Assembly (NCBI GenBank): GCA_038125145.1
Contig: JAYPDK010000001.1
Span: 6,488-70,487, forward strand
Length of the DNA: 64,000 bases
Direction: 5' to 3'
DNA from: MGIIa-L3 sp038125145
GTDB lineage: Archaea; Thermoplasmatota; Poseidoniia; Poseidoniales; Poseidoniaceae
Shown here: one piece after another, positions 31,519 to 41,028 of the stretch
How the letters are laid out: each line of letters starts with the position of its first letter
Numbering within the stretch: the stretch's first letter is position 1
Made by a program: the position numbers and the translations under genes
The notes under the pieces: model-generated
The model's database searches: none
What the model was told of the DNA's origin: nothing
What the model saw: only the letters and a program-made list of their open reading frames with translations

Positions 31519-32943
31519 TCACCCGACCAGCGCGCTGCGGATGCGCATGTACGGCCCACCGTCCCCGACAGGTACGGTTTGGCCTTTGCCGCAAAAGCCT
31601 GGTGAAGCAAGGCCGCCGTCCTTCGCAAGTCCATCCACGTTGTTCAGGATCTCCAACGTTAGGCCGGACACGCTGACGTCCCGCAGCGGGCGAACCAATT
31701 CACCGCCTTGAATCAGCCATGCCTCTTGGGCCGCGAATTGGAACGAGCCACGTCCCGTGTCAACCTGCCCACCCCGTGTACCGCAGGCGAGCACGCCATG
31801 TTCAACGTCCTCGAGAAGGGCATCGAGGTCCCTGTGCGTGCCGCCTTGGATGATCGTGTTGGACATTCGAACGAGCGGGTGGTGCAAACCGTCCTGCGCT
31901 CGAGCACCCGCATTCGGCTCGAGGCCAAACTTGGCCGCCGTTTCACGGTGGTTGAGGTATTCCGTCAGCACGCCCTCACGAACGAGCATTTTCTCCCGTG
32001 CGTCAACGCCTTCGTCGTCGACGGGATAGGCCCCGTATCCCCCTCGAATGGTGGGGTCGTCGATCACAGTGACGATGTCAGACCCAATGTTCTGGCCGAG
32101 GCGCCCATCAAGGCAGGAGTCACCTGCTGCAACAAGGTCGGCTTCGCACGGGTGACCCAACGCTTCGTGCACGTACACCCCGGTCAAGTCCGGGTCGGCC
32201 ACAAGGGTGAATCGACCCGAGGGCGCAGCCTCGGCTCCCAACTGGCGAAGGGCTGCGGCCTGCCCCTCGCGTCCGAGCGCTCCGAGGTCGGCTTGGAGGA
32301 TGTGGTCGGCCCCCCCTTCCCCGCCGTGCCTTGTTCTATAGGAGGCCACGCGGTCGCCCTCGCGAGCCGTCACGGTGCAATGCAAGAGGGCCCGTTGCAG
32401 GGTCCATAGCCGATCCATTCCTTCGCTTGTGAGCACCTCGGTTTGCAGGTGCTCATCGACCCATCCCGTTGCAACGGAAGCAATGTGCTCATGCCCACTC
32501 GCCTCCTGCTCGACCGCTGACATTGCGTCAAGGCGTTCTTCGAGATCGAGGTTGCGCACGTCCCCACGCGGGGTCCAATGGACTTCGTCCTGAACGACGG
32601 GCACTTCAGCCAGGCTGACACCGTCCGTGGACGAAGACCTGCGACCTGCAACAGCACGGGCGAGTTTCAGCGTCGCCTCTCCTTGAGCGTACACGCTCTC
32701 AATGTCCGTGGTGGAGTGGGTCCCCCACGCGCCGTCGGCAAGGACACGGAGGGTGACACCAACGTCCTGAGCGGGGACGGCGGATTCCATGGCACCGTCC
32801 CTGACGCTGATCGAAGTGGAATCGCACGACATCGCTCGCACTTCAACGTACGTGGCTCCCATTCCAGTCAACCGGTCAAACATCGACGTAGCGCGCGCTC
32901 CGTCGAGCCACCGGTGCGTTCCAGAGCGACGGTCGAGCACCAT
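31519..32943 (-). CDS. tldD: TldD-family metalloprotease
   Basis: The 474-residue catalytic subunit contains the zinc motif HEALGHPCEAD (HExxxH) near residue 240, followed by GQNIGSDIVTVIDDPT and GYGAYPVDDEGV, all conserved in TldD. The N-terminal domain shows ATYVEVRAMS. It is paired with TldE downstream. Together with several secreted peptidases in the window it suggests active peptide degradation. The ATG at 32943 gives a typical N-terminus with about 15 extra residues. Confidence 0.92.
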   Translation of the reverse strand: MVLDRRSGTHRWLDGARATSMFDRLTGMGATYVEVRAMSCDSTSISVRDGAMESAVPAQDVGVTLRVLADGAWGTHSTTDIESVYAQGEATLKLARAVAGRRSSSTDGVSLAEVPVVQDEVHWTPRGDVRNLDLEERLDAMSAVEQEASGHEHIASVATGWVDEHLQTEVLTSEGMDRLWTLQRALLHCTVTAREGDRVASYRTRHGGEGGADHILQADLGALGREGQAAALRQLGAEAAPSGRFTLVADPDLTGVYVHEALGHPCEADLVAAGDSCLDGRLGQNIGSDIVTVIDDPTIRGGYGAYPVDDEGVDAREKMLVREGVLTEYLNHRETAAKFGLEPNAGARAQDGLHHPLVRMSNTIIQGGTHRDLDALLEDVEHGVLACGTRGGQVDTGRGSFQFAAQEAWLIQGGELVRPLRDVSVSGLTLEILNNVDGLAKDGGLASPGFCGKGQTVPVGDGGPYMRIRSALVG

Positions 32944-32980
32944 GTTGGGAAGGCCCAGCAGCGGTGTTTGAACCCTCGCC

Positions 32981-33448
32981 TCAGGCAAGCAAATCCGATT
33001 CTGCAATCCGACCGAGGGCCAGCACCTCGGCGTCGCCCTCGGACGGCAGGCCGAGGCGGGCGCGACCTGCAAGCGTCATTGCATGCGGTGTTGACGGGTG
33101 CAGCCCATGGACCATCATCCGTTGGTCGACCTCCGTCGACGCCACTGAAATGGCCACGAGCCATCCGCGTTCCGCGCCCGTCGTCAGTCCAACCGCGCGG
33201 ATGGCTTCCCCAACGTGATGGGACCCCGCCAAGCAGCGCATGAATTCCGCGGCGAGGCTACGGGCCACCGCCGTACCCCGTTCCCAGCGCCGTTGTGCCG
33301 CGATGGAGGCGGCGCGAACCTGCCGTTCGGAGGCGACGACGTCGGACGCCAAGAGCACGATGGCCCCCCCCATGAGACCGTCCTCGACCGAGAGCGCAAG
33401 GGCACGGGGGTCGTTGACCGCGTCGGCGACCCAAGGGACGAGGCACAT
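32981..33448 (-). CDS. cgi121: KEOPS complex subunit Cgi121
   Basis: The 155-residue protein matches the Cgi121/TPRKB family, which binds tRNA for the KEOPS complex that makes N6-threonylcarbamoyladenosine. The recognisable core is RRWERGTAVARSLAAEFMRC followed by EAIRAVGL, then the strand ERGWLVAISV. It follows Hel308 closely, an arrangement common in euryarchaea. The ATG at 33448 has AGGAGG 7 bases upstream. The ATG at 33454 lies only one base after it and is less likely. Confidence 0.82.
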   Translation of the reverse strand: MCLVPWVADAVNDPRALALSVEDGLMGGAIVLLASDVVASERQVRAASIAAQRRWERGTAVARSLAAEFMRCLAGSHHVGEAIRAVGLTTGAERGWLVAISVASTEVDQRMMVHGLHPSTPHAMTLAGRARLGLPSEGDAEVLALGRIAESDLLA

Positions 33449-33466
33449 GCCCATGCCTCCTGTCCC

Positions 33467-36043
33467 TCATGGTCCATCTTCAACGCTCGTCTCCCGCTCC
33501 CCCGGCAAGGGCAGGTCGTCGGAGCGGGGTTGGGGGGCGACCGGGGCACGAGGAGCAGCGAAGCGGACCGCATCATCGAGCATGCGCTGGACGAGAACGG
33601 GCCCCCAGCCACGCCAGCCTTCCACCTGACGCCGTATTGCAACGGGCATCGCAAGGAGGTCCTCGGGGGTTCGGATACCCACTTCCGCGAGCCTTCGTGC
33701 ACGCTGCCGGCCAACATGACGCACCTTGACCAGACGAAGCAGGTCGGATTTGCATCCGTGGCGGACACGATGGCGGGCCTCGTCCAACAACGAAGACAAG
33801 TGATCCAGGGCAGGGAGATGGTCGTCGAGAAAGACGTCGTCCGTGGTCAAGATCGCTGCGGCACCTGCAAGCAACCACGCCATGAGGTCGGTTCGGTGGT
33901 GAAGGTCGCCTGGTGCGACGTCCAGCGACGCCTCAATCTCTTTGAGCGACTTCTCTTCAATCCATGATTCGACCAGCCACGCCGACTTGACCGTGCTCAA
34001 ATCCCGTTCCTCGTATTCCCGGTCTGCGAGCACCTCATCCACAACGGTTGCGTATTTCTTCCAAAGGTCCGAATCCCGCTCCGTGTCCTTGGCCTTGAGG
34101 AAGAGTTGGGCGAAGTCGTTCGTTGTCGCTGCAAGGTGCAGCAAGCCGAAGCACGTGACGGGGGCGTCGCCCCGAACGAGGCGCCGAACACCGCGGCGTA
34201 AGCCGGTCCGAAGGACCGACGCAGACGCAGGATCGAGGTACAACCGCGTGACAACCCGGCCCATCTCCGTCGCCTCGTACACCGTTGCAGGGTCGCGAAC
34301 GTTCACTGCAGTGACCGAAGCAGACCGGATGGAAGAGGCCGGGGTAAACCCGAAGACAGACGGTTCATCATCAGAACGACGAGGAGCCGATGGTGCAGGC
34401 GAGGGCTCATCCAGGATGAGGTCGTCACGGCCGGTGGCTGGGCTGAGCCATGCCGGAACGTCGTCCTCCCATTCTGATTCGTTGGCAGGAAGGGCGGGGA
34501 TGAAATCCGGATCGGCGTCCAAGCGGCGAAGAAAGCGTTCGCTGACGAGCCAATCAAGGATGGCATCGATGCGTTCCATCAATTGAGGCAGCGGCCACTG
34601 CCGCGCAAGGAAGGTCCGTGCGAAGAACTCCTCGAGCGCACCACGGTGACGAAGCCCCCCCGCAGCCACCGCGGACAGCAAATGCATCCTGAGCGCCGCT
34701 TCGTTCGCCAGTTTGGACGTCACGTCCTCGACGGGCCCGTGGAAGTATCGGTCGGCCACGTCGTCGGCCACTTCCCAACCGTCCGTCCCTTTGCACAGCA
34801 CCCATGCTTCACCAAAATCGTCGTACCGAGGACGTCCAGCCCGGCCAAGCATCTGCCTGACCTCCATGACCGGAAGGGGCCGGCTCCCTCCGTCCTCAAA
34901 TCGCTTGACGTCTCGAACCAGCACGCGACGCGCCGGCAGGTTGACGCCCGCGGCGAGCGTTGGTGTCGCAGCGATGGCCAGCAAATCTCCGTCCTTGAAC
35001 GCCCCTTCCACGGCAGCCCTCTGGGCATGGGTCAACCCGGCATGGTGGAAGGCCACGCCGTCACGAAGGCAAGCACGAAGTTGGTCCCCAAGGGTGGATT
35101 GTTCCCCTGTGGAAAGCCTTCCAGCGGCCTGTTCCAAGCGAGCCAAGCGTGCTGGGTCGTGCTTCTCGAGGTGCTTTCGAACCCGAGGTGCGAGCTTCTT
35201 CGCTTCTGCGACCGCAGACCTTCGCGTGGACACGAAGATGAGGGCTTGACCACCTTGCGTCAGCGAGTCAAGCAGCACGGCCCAGGTGGGCTGCGATACT
35301 GGACCGTCCAGCGTCCGAGGCGGACGAAGATCGACGCTCCCTTCGGCCCCCGACTGAACCTTTCTCGGCTCGAGATGGAGGTCGTACAGGGTCGCGTACT
35401 CCAAGGCCACCGGCCGCCAGGATGAGACCACGAGGTCCGCTTCAAGCCACGTCGCGAGGTCCTCGGCGTTCCCGACCGTTGCTGACAAAGCGACGATCTG
35501 TGCCGAAGGCCGCAGATGCCTGAGTCGTGTGAGGTTGATTTCCAAGGTCGGCCCCCTGCTGCCGTCGTTCAGGAGATGAAATTCGTCGGCAACGATGACG
35601 CTCACATTGGCCATCGTATCGGACTTGGTCCTCATGATGGAATCCAGCTTTTCTGAGGTGCAAACGAGGATATCGCACTCGTCAATCCGCTGCGCTTCAC
35701 CTGCAGCATCGCCAACACCCAAGCCAACCCGAAGTCCGACAGCGTTGGCAAGGGCCGTCAATTCCTCGTGCTTCTCGCTGGCGAGCGCCTTGAGCGGGAC
35801 GATGTACACCGCGCGGCTCCCCGGGGCCACCACCAGCAGTTGGTGAAGCATGGCGATGTACGCCACAAGCGACTTCCCGCTTGCGGTTGGAATGGCGAGG
35901 AGGACGTTCCGGCCCTGAAGAAGCGGAGGCATCGCCTGCGCTTGAGGTGGATGCAACCGAACGATACCCCATTCGTCCCGCAGAAAGTCAATCGCCGAGG
36001 ACGGGAGGGGCAAGCCGTCGATTCGTGCGGCATCGACAGCCAT
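33467..36043 (-). CDS. hel308: Hel308-type superfamily 2 helicase
   Basis: The 858-residue 3'-5' DNA helicase acts at stalled forks. Motifs are Walker A IPTASGKS, DEFH box (VIVADEFHLL), SATVGN, ATPTLAAGVNLPARRV and QMLGRAGRPRYD. A ratchet and helix-hairpin-helix C-terminus follow (RHVGRQRARRLAEVGIRTPE). An insertion of about 50 residues, acidic and proline/serine-rich (near EPSPAPSAPRRSDDEPS), lies between the winged-helix and ratchet parts and is not typical. I chose the ATG at 36043. Cgi121 follows 18 bases later. Confidence 0.92.
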   Translation of the reverse strand: MAVDAARIDGLPLPSSAIDFLRDEWGIVRLHPPQAQAMPPLLQGRNVLLAIPTASGKSLVAYIAMLHQLLVVAPGSRAVYIVPLKALASEKHEELTALANAVGLRVGLGVGDAAGEAQRIDECDILVCTSEKLDSIMRTKSDTMANVSVIVADEFHLLNDGSRGPTLEINLTRLRHLRPSAQIVALSATVGNAEDLATWLEADLVVSSWRPVALEYATLYDLHLEPRKVQSGAEGSVDLRPPRTLDGPVSQPTWAVLLDSLTQGGQALIFVSTRRSAVAEAKKLAPRVRKHLEKHDPARLARLEQAAGRLSTGEQSTLGDQLRACLRDGVAFHHAGLTHAQRAAVEGAFKDGDLLAIAATPTLAAGVNLPARRVLVRDVKRFEDGGSRPLPVMEVRQMLGRAGRPRYDDFGEAWVLCKGTDGWEVADDVADRYFHGPVEDVTSKLANEAALRMHLLSAVAAGGLRHRGALEEFFARTFLARQWPLPQLMERIDAILDWLVSERFLRRLDADPDFIPALPANESEWEDDVPAWLSPATGRDDLILDEPSPAPSAPRRSDDEPSVFGFTPASSIRSASVTAVNVRDPATVYEATEMGRVVTRLYLDPASASVLRTGLRRGVRRLVRGDAPVTCFGLLHLAATTNDFAQLFLKAKDTERDSDLWKKYATVVDEVLADREYEERDLSTVKSAWLVESWIEEKSLKEIEASLDVAPGDLHHRTDLMAWLLAGAAAILTTDDVFLDDHLPALDHLSSLLDEARHRVRHGCKSDLLRLVKVRHVGRQRARRLAEVGIRTPEDLLAMPVAIRRQVEGWRGWGPVLVQRMLDDAVRFAAPRAPVAPQPRSDDLPLPGERETSVEDGP

Positions 36044-36126
36044 GTCCGGAATGCATGGTCGAGGGGACAAAAGGACTGTGCCTCGCACGGCGACATCCTC
36101 AAACCTCAGCCCCACCGGTGCAGTTC

Positions 36127-36624
36127 ATGGCCGCAGCCGACATGGATGCCGTTGACGAGCGCCTCGCCATCTTCGACGACGAGCCAGACATCAACGACTG
36201 GGTTGAAGTGATGTCTGGTGCAGCCATGGTGCTGCTTGGCCTCTTCCACATGTTCAGCCCGGGTGACCTGGTCAATCCGGAGACCATGCAGTGGTTTGCC
36301 GCGACCGTCGCAGCAGCGGGATTCGTGTGGATCGGTCACGGGTTGAAGGACATGGCCGTGAAGGAAATTCGTCGCTCTGTGGCGATGCTCGACGAAACGA
36401 CGAGCGCTGCACCGGACCACGGCCTCATCCGTGACGTGCTCCTCAATCCGGAAGCGTACCGCGACTTCCTGCTCGACGCCTACCAGCAGGCTTGGGAAGA
36501 CGGCGTCATCACGGAAGAGGAGATGAAGGAACTCCGGTCCTTCCAATCGGCGCTCGGCCTCTCCGACGAAGAGATGGACGAAATCTCGGAGCAAGCCAAG
36601 AGCACGGCTCAAGACTCGGATTGA
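36127..36624 (+). CDS. small membrane protein with TerB/SHOCT-like C-terminus
   Basis: This 165-residue protein has two probable membrane spans (about residues 30-46 and 57-75) and a helical acidic C-terminus whose GVITEEEMKELRSFQSALGL followed by SDEEMDEI resembles the last helices of TerB-like or SHOCT-like domains. It is divergent from hel308 and its 3' end overlaps the convergent secreted-protein gene by 16 bases. Function is unknown. A stress-related or membrane-sensing role would be a guess. Confidence 0.6.
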   Translation: MAAADMDAVDERLAIFDDEPDINDWVEVMSGAAMVLLGLFHMFSPGDLVNPETMQWFAATVAAAGFVWIGHGLKDMAVKEIRRSVAMLDETTSAAPDHGLIRDVLLNPEAYRDFLLDAYQQAWEDGVITEEEMKELRSFQSALGLSDEEMDEISEQAKSTAQDSD

Positions 36625-38597
36625 GTCCCAAACATCCGAACGGCCAACGCCCGTGCCTGACGACGGCGGCTGAACTCCGCCATCCAGCCACCAGCCACCA
36701 AGACCACCCCTGCCAACAAGGTCCATCCCGGCGCCGAAAGCAAGCCATCGGAGGGACGAACGCCATCGTGGCTCGGAAGGTCCGCAGCCCTCAACCCGTC
36801 CGAAGGAACGGAGCGAACGTCGAGCAGGTCCAGGTCACAATCGCAGAGGGAGACCGCGATGCGTTGAGGCAGCAACGCGTTTTGCAGGCCCGACCACGTG
36901 GTCGCTTCGATGTCGCTTGGGCGTGTCCCCCACGCCGGAGCCGTCACCGAACCTGTGGGCGAGGTGTCGGTCATGGCGAAATTGAGGTGAGCCACATTGT
37001 TGGGCGGCACCTCGTCAACCACCAGCAACGCTTCCAACATGAGGAGGTCAAGCAGGAGCGAGCGACCTGCGAGGAGCACGAAGCGCTGCACGTGCTCCGG
37101 ACTCGCCCCACCGACGCGGGCCACATGGCCGAAGATCGCTTCGTCCAGCCGGATGGCATCGATGCCTTCGACCTGAAGTTGGTACCGCCCGTCCTCCAAC
37201 GGCACAGCGTCGGTGACCTCCAACCGCAACCGCAGCACTTCGCCATCCAATCGTCCGAAGGTCGCCCCTGCGTGCATCACCATGGTGCTTTCCGGAATTC
37301 CTGGAGCGGCCACGTCCCAGAGTTGAGCGAGCCGTTCATCGATCAAGTCGTCCAAGGCGAGTTCCCCGGGTTGCTGCACGGCACTCGAGGCCGCCACCAA
37401 GGGGTGCACGACCCCGGCGGTGAGCACCACCAAAAGTCCGGGTACGGTGAGCCCGAAACGAAGCACCACCGAGGTTGTTCGACGCGTGAAGTCGAGGAGG
37501 CCAACGAGCATGAGCGCAACACCTCCGAGGGCTGCAAGGCCCGAGGATGGGTCTGGAAGGCGTTCGGACGGACCGGCGGCGGGCGCTTGACCACCTCCAG
37601 CAGGATAGGCCCCCTCACCGGTGAAGCCGCCCGGGTCGACCGGCCCAATTCCCTCGTACGACAGCACACCCGCCCAGACGTAGGCTTGGAACCGGTCCTC
37701 CTGCCCTTCGAGGCAGAGCGTCGTTGTGCCTTCCCTCAGGGCCCTCCACACGTACCGCACAGACGCCCTGTCTTCGTCCTGCACAATTTGCATCTCGGGC
37801 GTCGGTGCCTCTCGGCCGTCGGCCAAGGTCAGGTGCGGTCGCGCTGATTGCTGCTGAAGTTCAATGGGAACGAGGTCCCATTCCATCAACACCCGAAGCA
37901 CCTCATGGGCTTCCACCTCGAAGGTGAAACAGTCCACATCGGCCCCGACCAACGCCCCATCGTGGGCCATCTCAAATTCGGTGTCGACGGGGTCAAGCCG
38001 TGAACTTGGTTCATCAACATCGGCCGCTTCGGGGTCAGCGGACCAAGCAATGTCCAGTTCAAGGCTGGACGCCCCGCGAAGGTGGAGGCTCCATGCAGCG
38101 GGCCGATCGAGCGTGAATCCGAGGAGAAGCCGAACGTCATCACCGGGCCACAACACCCGCCGTCCGTCGAGGTTCAGCGCGACGTCATCGGCGACGTAGG
38201 CCACCCCAGTCCCTTCTGTGGAAGGTTCGATTGTCCACTGCGTCACGCCTTCACCGTGCACCAGACGAAGGTCCAAGACCGGCCACGTCAACTTCGTTGG
38301 GTCATCGTCCAGCCGAAAGTCAACTTCGACGTGCTCCAGCACCGAGGGAAGCAGCACAAGGAGGTCTTGGGCGGGGTCGAGGTCGAACTCCAGCACGACC
38401 TCAACCGGGGAGACCGGCGTGCCCTGCACCTGTCCCCCGACGGACTCCTCGCCGATGGGGTACGATGTCAAGCGGCAATCGCCATCGGCCACGCACGACA
38501 GGTGCTGCACACCCACGTCTTCGGTCAACGCTGCCTGCCCGGGAGGGACCAAGGCAAGGAGAGGGAGCAGCAGCAGCACTGCGACCTTGACGTTCAT
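36609..38597 (-). CDS. secreted/membrane protein with signal peptide, unknown function
   Basis: The 662-residue protein starts with a clear Sec signal (VAVLLLLPLLALVPPGQA) and a large beta-rich extracellular part. Two membrane spans lie near residues 350-410 (GLAALGGVALMLVGLLDF and a second about 15 residues later), and a last one near the C-terminus (TLLAGVVLVAGGWMAEF) precedes a basic tail. Cysteines are few. No catalytic motif is visible. Its ATG overlaps the stop of the SprT-like gene (ATGA), so the two are coupled. Such large anchored beta proteins are common in this window. Confidence 0.68.
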   Translation of the reverse strand: MNVKVAVLLLLPLLALVPPGQAALTEDVGVQHLSCVADGDCRLTSYPIGEESVGGQVQGTPVSPVEVVLEFDLDPAQDLLVLLPSVLEHVEVDFRLDDDPTKLTWPVLDLRLVHGEGVTQWTIEPSTEGTGVAYVADDVALNLDGRRVLWPGDDVRLLLGFTLDRPAAWSLHLRGASSLELDIAWSADPEAADVDEPSSRLDPVDTEFEMAHDGALVGADVDCFTFEVEAHEVLRVLMEWDLVPIELQQQSARPHLTLADGREAPTPEMQIVQDEDRASVRYVWRALREGTTTLCLEGQEDRFQAYVWAGVLSYEGIGPVDPGGFTGEGAYPAGGGQAPAAGPSERLPDPSSGLAALGGVALMLVGLLDFTRRTTSVVLRFGLTVPGLLVVLTAGVVHPLVAASSAVQQPGELALDDLIDERLAQLWDVAAPGIPESTMVMHAGATFGRLDGEVLRLRLEVTDAVPLEDGRYQLQVEGIDAIRLDEAIFGHVARVGGASPEHVQRFVLLAGRSLLLDLLMLEALLVVDEVPPNNVAHLNFAMTDTSPTGSVTAPAWGTRPSDIEATTWSGLQNALLPQRIAVSLCDCDLDLLDVRSVPSDGLRAADLPSHDGVRPSDGLLSAPGWTLLAGVVLVAGGWMAEFSRRRQARALAVRMFGTQSES

Positions 38598-39070
38598 CGC
38601 TCCTCAACCTCCGCTGGACGGTCCACAAGAACGCTCCCGCACCGCCTGCACGCGTAGCGACCGTTGCCTCGCCGAAGCCTGCCATGCCGGCGATCGCAGG
38701 CCTGGCAGGTCCACCACCAGCGAACACGCTGTTCGTGAAGGCATGCCGCAAAAGCGGAGGCGTCAGTGCTGCCCGGATGCGGCCACGCAGCCTCCCAGCG
38801 TCGAAACGTTGCATCATGAGGCCGGTGGCCGGCGGCATGGATGTACTCATGGTGCAGCACATGCGCTGCATAGGCGTGCCATCGGGCCTCAAGCAAACGG
38901 GCGTGAAGGTCGATGACGGACACCGATGCCGTTGACACGTTGTCCCGGGTGGTTCCGGACTTCCAGCGCGTCACACCGTGCCTCCGCAGCGTGCCGGACC
39001 GCAACACGCCGAGCGGGACACGTTCGAGCGCCCGAAGGTCGAACGCTTTCCACTCAGGCATCGTCGACAT
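38594..39070 (-). CDS. SprT-like zinc metalloprotease-fold protein
   Basis: The 158-residue protein carries HHEYIHAAGH, an HExxH zinc motif with a further histidine as in SprT/Spartan proteins, and a C-terminal zinc ribbon (CQAC, then CRRC). In eukaryotes Spartan cleaves DNA-protein crosslinks. Archaeal and bacterial members are poorly characterised. The region before the active site (VIDLHARLLEARWHAYAAHV) is helical. The chosen ATG is at 39070. GTG at 39073 and ATG at 39061 are alternatives. It is coupled to the downstream secreted-protein gene by a 4-base overlap. Confidence 0.78.
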   Translation of the reverse strand: MSTMPEWKAFDLRALERVPLGVLRSGTLRRHGVTRWKSGTTRDNVSTASVSVIDLHARLLEARWHAYAAHVLHHEYIHAAGHRPHDATFRRWEAAWPHPGSTDASAFAACLHEQRVRWWWTCQACDRRHGRLRRGNGRYACRRCGSVLVDRPAEVEER

Positions 39071-39148
39071 CACGCCGATGACGTGCGCCTTCAGCCCGTT
39101 GAGGACGGAGCGTTGCGCTTCGCTTGGTTGCAGGTGTACGCCTCCCCG

Positions 39149-39619
39149 TCACGACCAGCGGTGGAAGGCAGGGTGCCCTTCCTTGACCGCCACGAACAAT
39201 CCTTCCCCGGTGGCGCACACCTCACCTTCTGCTTCAAGGGACATCGAGACCCAGGCTTTCCGACCTTCGAGCCGTGTCGCATGGGCGCGAACGACGAGTT
39301 CGGTGCCTGCCGGGGTTGGCCGAGTCAAGCGAACGTCGTAGGACGCCGTGACGGTGCACGGCGGCTGGTCCGCCCCGTCGCGGTCCATCATCGCGATGGC
39401 CGCAGCCCAGTTCCCGTGGCAATCGAGCAAGGTTCCGATGATGCCTCCGTTGATCATGCCGGGAAAGGCTTGGTGGTGCGCTTCTGGTTGAAACCGGGCC
39501 ACAAGCCCTTCCTCTACGCGATGGGAGTCGATGCGTAAACCGTGCTCGTTTGCTGGCCCACATCCAAAGCAAATGGAGGTCGGCGCGTGGAGCCGCTGGA
39601 CACCGGGTGCCTCAACCAT
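39149..39619 (-). CDS. hotdog-fold thioesterase (PaaI-like)
   Basis: The 156-residue protein has the hotdog pattern CFGCGPANEHGLRI, then AFPGMINGGIIGTLLDCHGN with the conserved helix, then TASYDVRLTRPTPAGTELVV. Members hydrolyse acyl-CoA or related thioesters. The N-terminal cysteines CFGCG are a feature of one sub-branch. It is divergent from the AstE-like hydrolase gene, and the acyl-CoA dehydrogenase of the window is far away, so the substrate cannot be inferred. Confidence 0.82.
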   Translation of the reverse strand: MVEAPGVQRLHAPTSICFGCGPANEHGLRIDSHRVEEGLVARFQPEAHHQAFPGMINGGIIGTLLDCHGNWAAAIAMMDRDGADQPPCTVTASYDVRLTRPTPAGTELVVRAHATRLEGRKAWVSMSLEAEGEVCATGEGLFVAVKEGHPAFHRWS

Positions 39620-39777
39620 GCCTCAGCATGGCGGCACGGCCTTTCAGATGTGCGCACACGACAGTTGATGAGGCGCGCACAACATGGGTTGACGTGGGCG
39701 ACCAGAAGCCACCCCGGCGGGTCGTTCGGACCGCCCATGAATTGCCAAAGCGGCGGCGCCGCGCCATCGAGGAAGCC

Positions 39778-41028
39778 ATGGCGGCACACGAGCCGGAGGA
39801 CCATCCTGAGTGGGACAGATCCGCGGAGTGGGACGACATCCGCTTCATGCGAAAACGCATCCAAATGGGCACCATGCGCACGGTCCACATGCCGCTGCTT
39901 CCCGTCAGCATGGGGGACACCTGGCCGATTCCTGTGACCGTACTCCACGGTGCTCGACCCGGACCGACGATCAACATCCTTGGAGCCATCCATGGCGATG
40001 AACTCACAGGACCCAGCGCCTGCACCCACCTGCTCTCGACCCGCTTCACCGAGCCGGGGGCGCCGCTCGACCCGACGAAGCTCGCAGGAACCGTTCGTAT
40101 CGTCCCGGTGGTCAACCTCCCTGGTTTTCGTGAGAAATCCCGCTACCTGCCGGACGGGCGTGACCTGAACCGCGCCTTTCCGGGATCGCCGTTGTCCAAC
40201 ACCACGCGCCGCGTGGCCCATCAACTGTGGACAAACCTGCTTGAGGACACGGACGCCATCATTGATTTCCACACAGCGGCCAAGGGACGTTCGAACATGC
40301 CTCAACTCCGTGTGGACCTCGCCCATCCAGCCTCCTACCTGCTTGCGAAGGCCTTCGGTGCAGAAATTGTTCTTGATTCCAAACCGCCCTCAGGCAGCCT
40401 TCGAAGGATCGCCAACGACGAAGGCATTCCGTGCATCACCTTCGAAGGTGGCGCAGCCGACACGCTCGACAACCGCTCCGTCATGGTCGCGGTGAACGGA
40501 GCCTTGAACGCGCTTCGCTCGCTCAAAATGGTGCCAGGTCGGCCAACCCGACCCGCGTTCAGGCTCCTCGCGTCAGGGTCGCGGTGGCTTCGAGCCAGCG
40601 AAGGAGGCTTGCTGGATGTGTTCGTGCGGGAAGGTGCGGTGATGAAGGAAGGCGACGTTGTAGCGACGATTGCAGATCCTGCCGCGCCCGGCCTCTCCGT
40701 CGACATTGTCGCGCCCGAAGACGGGCTCATGATTTCCATCGCCACCAACCCCTTCGTGACGGCGGGCATGCCCGTTGGACATTTCCTTCCTCTCGAAAAG
40801 CACGTCGACCTTGTGCTTCGGCACGTCGATGAAGACGGAAGCCTGCGTCTGAACGCCGCCCAAGGCGACCCCATGTGGCGTGAGGAACAGGACGTGGAGG
40901 AGGTGACCGTCGAACACTCGTCGTCGGAAGACGCTGAATGGGTGGACGCGATCTTCGACCTGGAACAAGAAGAGAAGGACGAAGCGGACGGTTCGGAACG
41001 AGCGAAGCGCGAGGATCAGGCTGCGTAA
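39778..41028 (+). CDS. succinylglutamate desuccinylase/aspartoacylase-family zinc hydrolase
   Basis: The 416-residue protein belongs to the AstE/AspA carboxypeptidase-like family. Zinc ligands appear in GAIHGDELTGPSA (H and E) and IIDFHTAA (H), with LPDGRDLNRAFPG as the substrate-binding arginine region. A C-terminal beta domain contains GAVMKEGDVVATIADP, a biotinyl-lipoyl-like turn found in this subfamily, and an acidic tail of about 50 residues is added. In-frame GTG at 39694 could add 28 residues. I chose the ATG. The substrate is unknown. The 3' end overlaps the LeuA-like gene by 13 bases. Confidence 0.8.
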   Translation: MAAHEPEDHPEWDRSAEWDDIRFMRKRIQMGTMRTVHMPLLPVSMGDTWPIPVTVLHGARPGPTINILGAIHGDELTGPSACTHLLSTRFTEPGAPLDPTKLAGTVRIVPVVNLPGFREKSRYLPDGRDLNRAFPGSPLSNTTRRVAHQLWTNLLEDTDAIIDFHTAAKGRSNMPQLRVDLAHPASYLLAKAFGAEIVLDSKPPSGSLRRIANDEGIPCITFEGGAADTLDNRSVMVAVNGALNALRSLKMVPGRPTRPAFRLLASGSRWLRASEGGLLDVFVREGAVMKEGDVVATIADPAAPGLSVDIVAPEDGLMISIATNPFVTAGMPVGHFLPLEKHVDLVLRHVDEDGSLRLNAAQGDPMWREEQDVEEVTVEHSSSEDAEWVDAIFDLEQEEKDEADGSERAKREDQAA

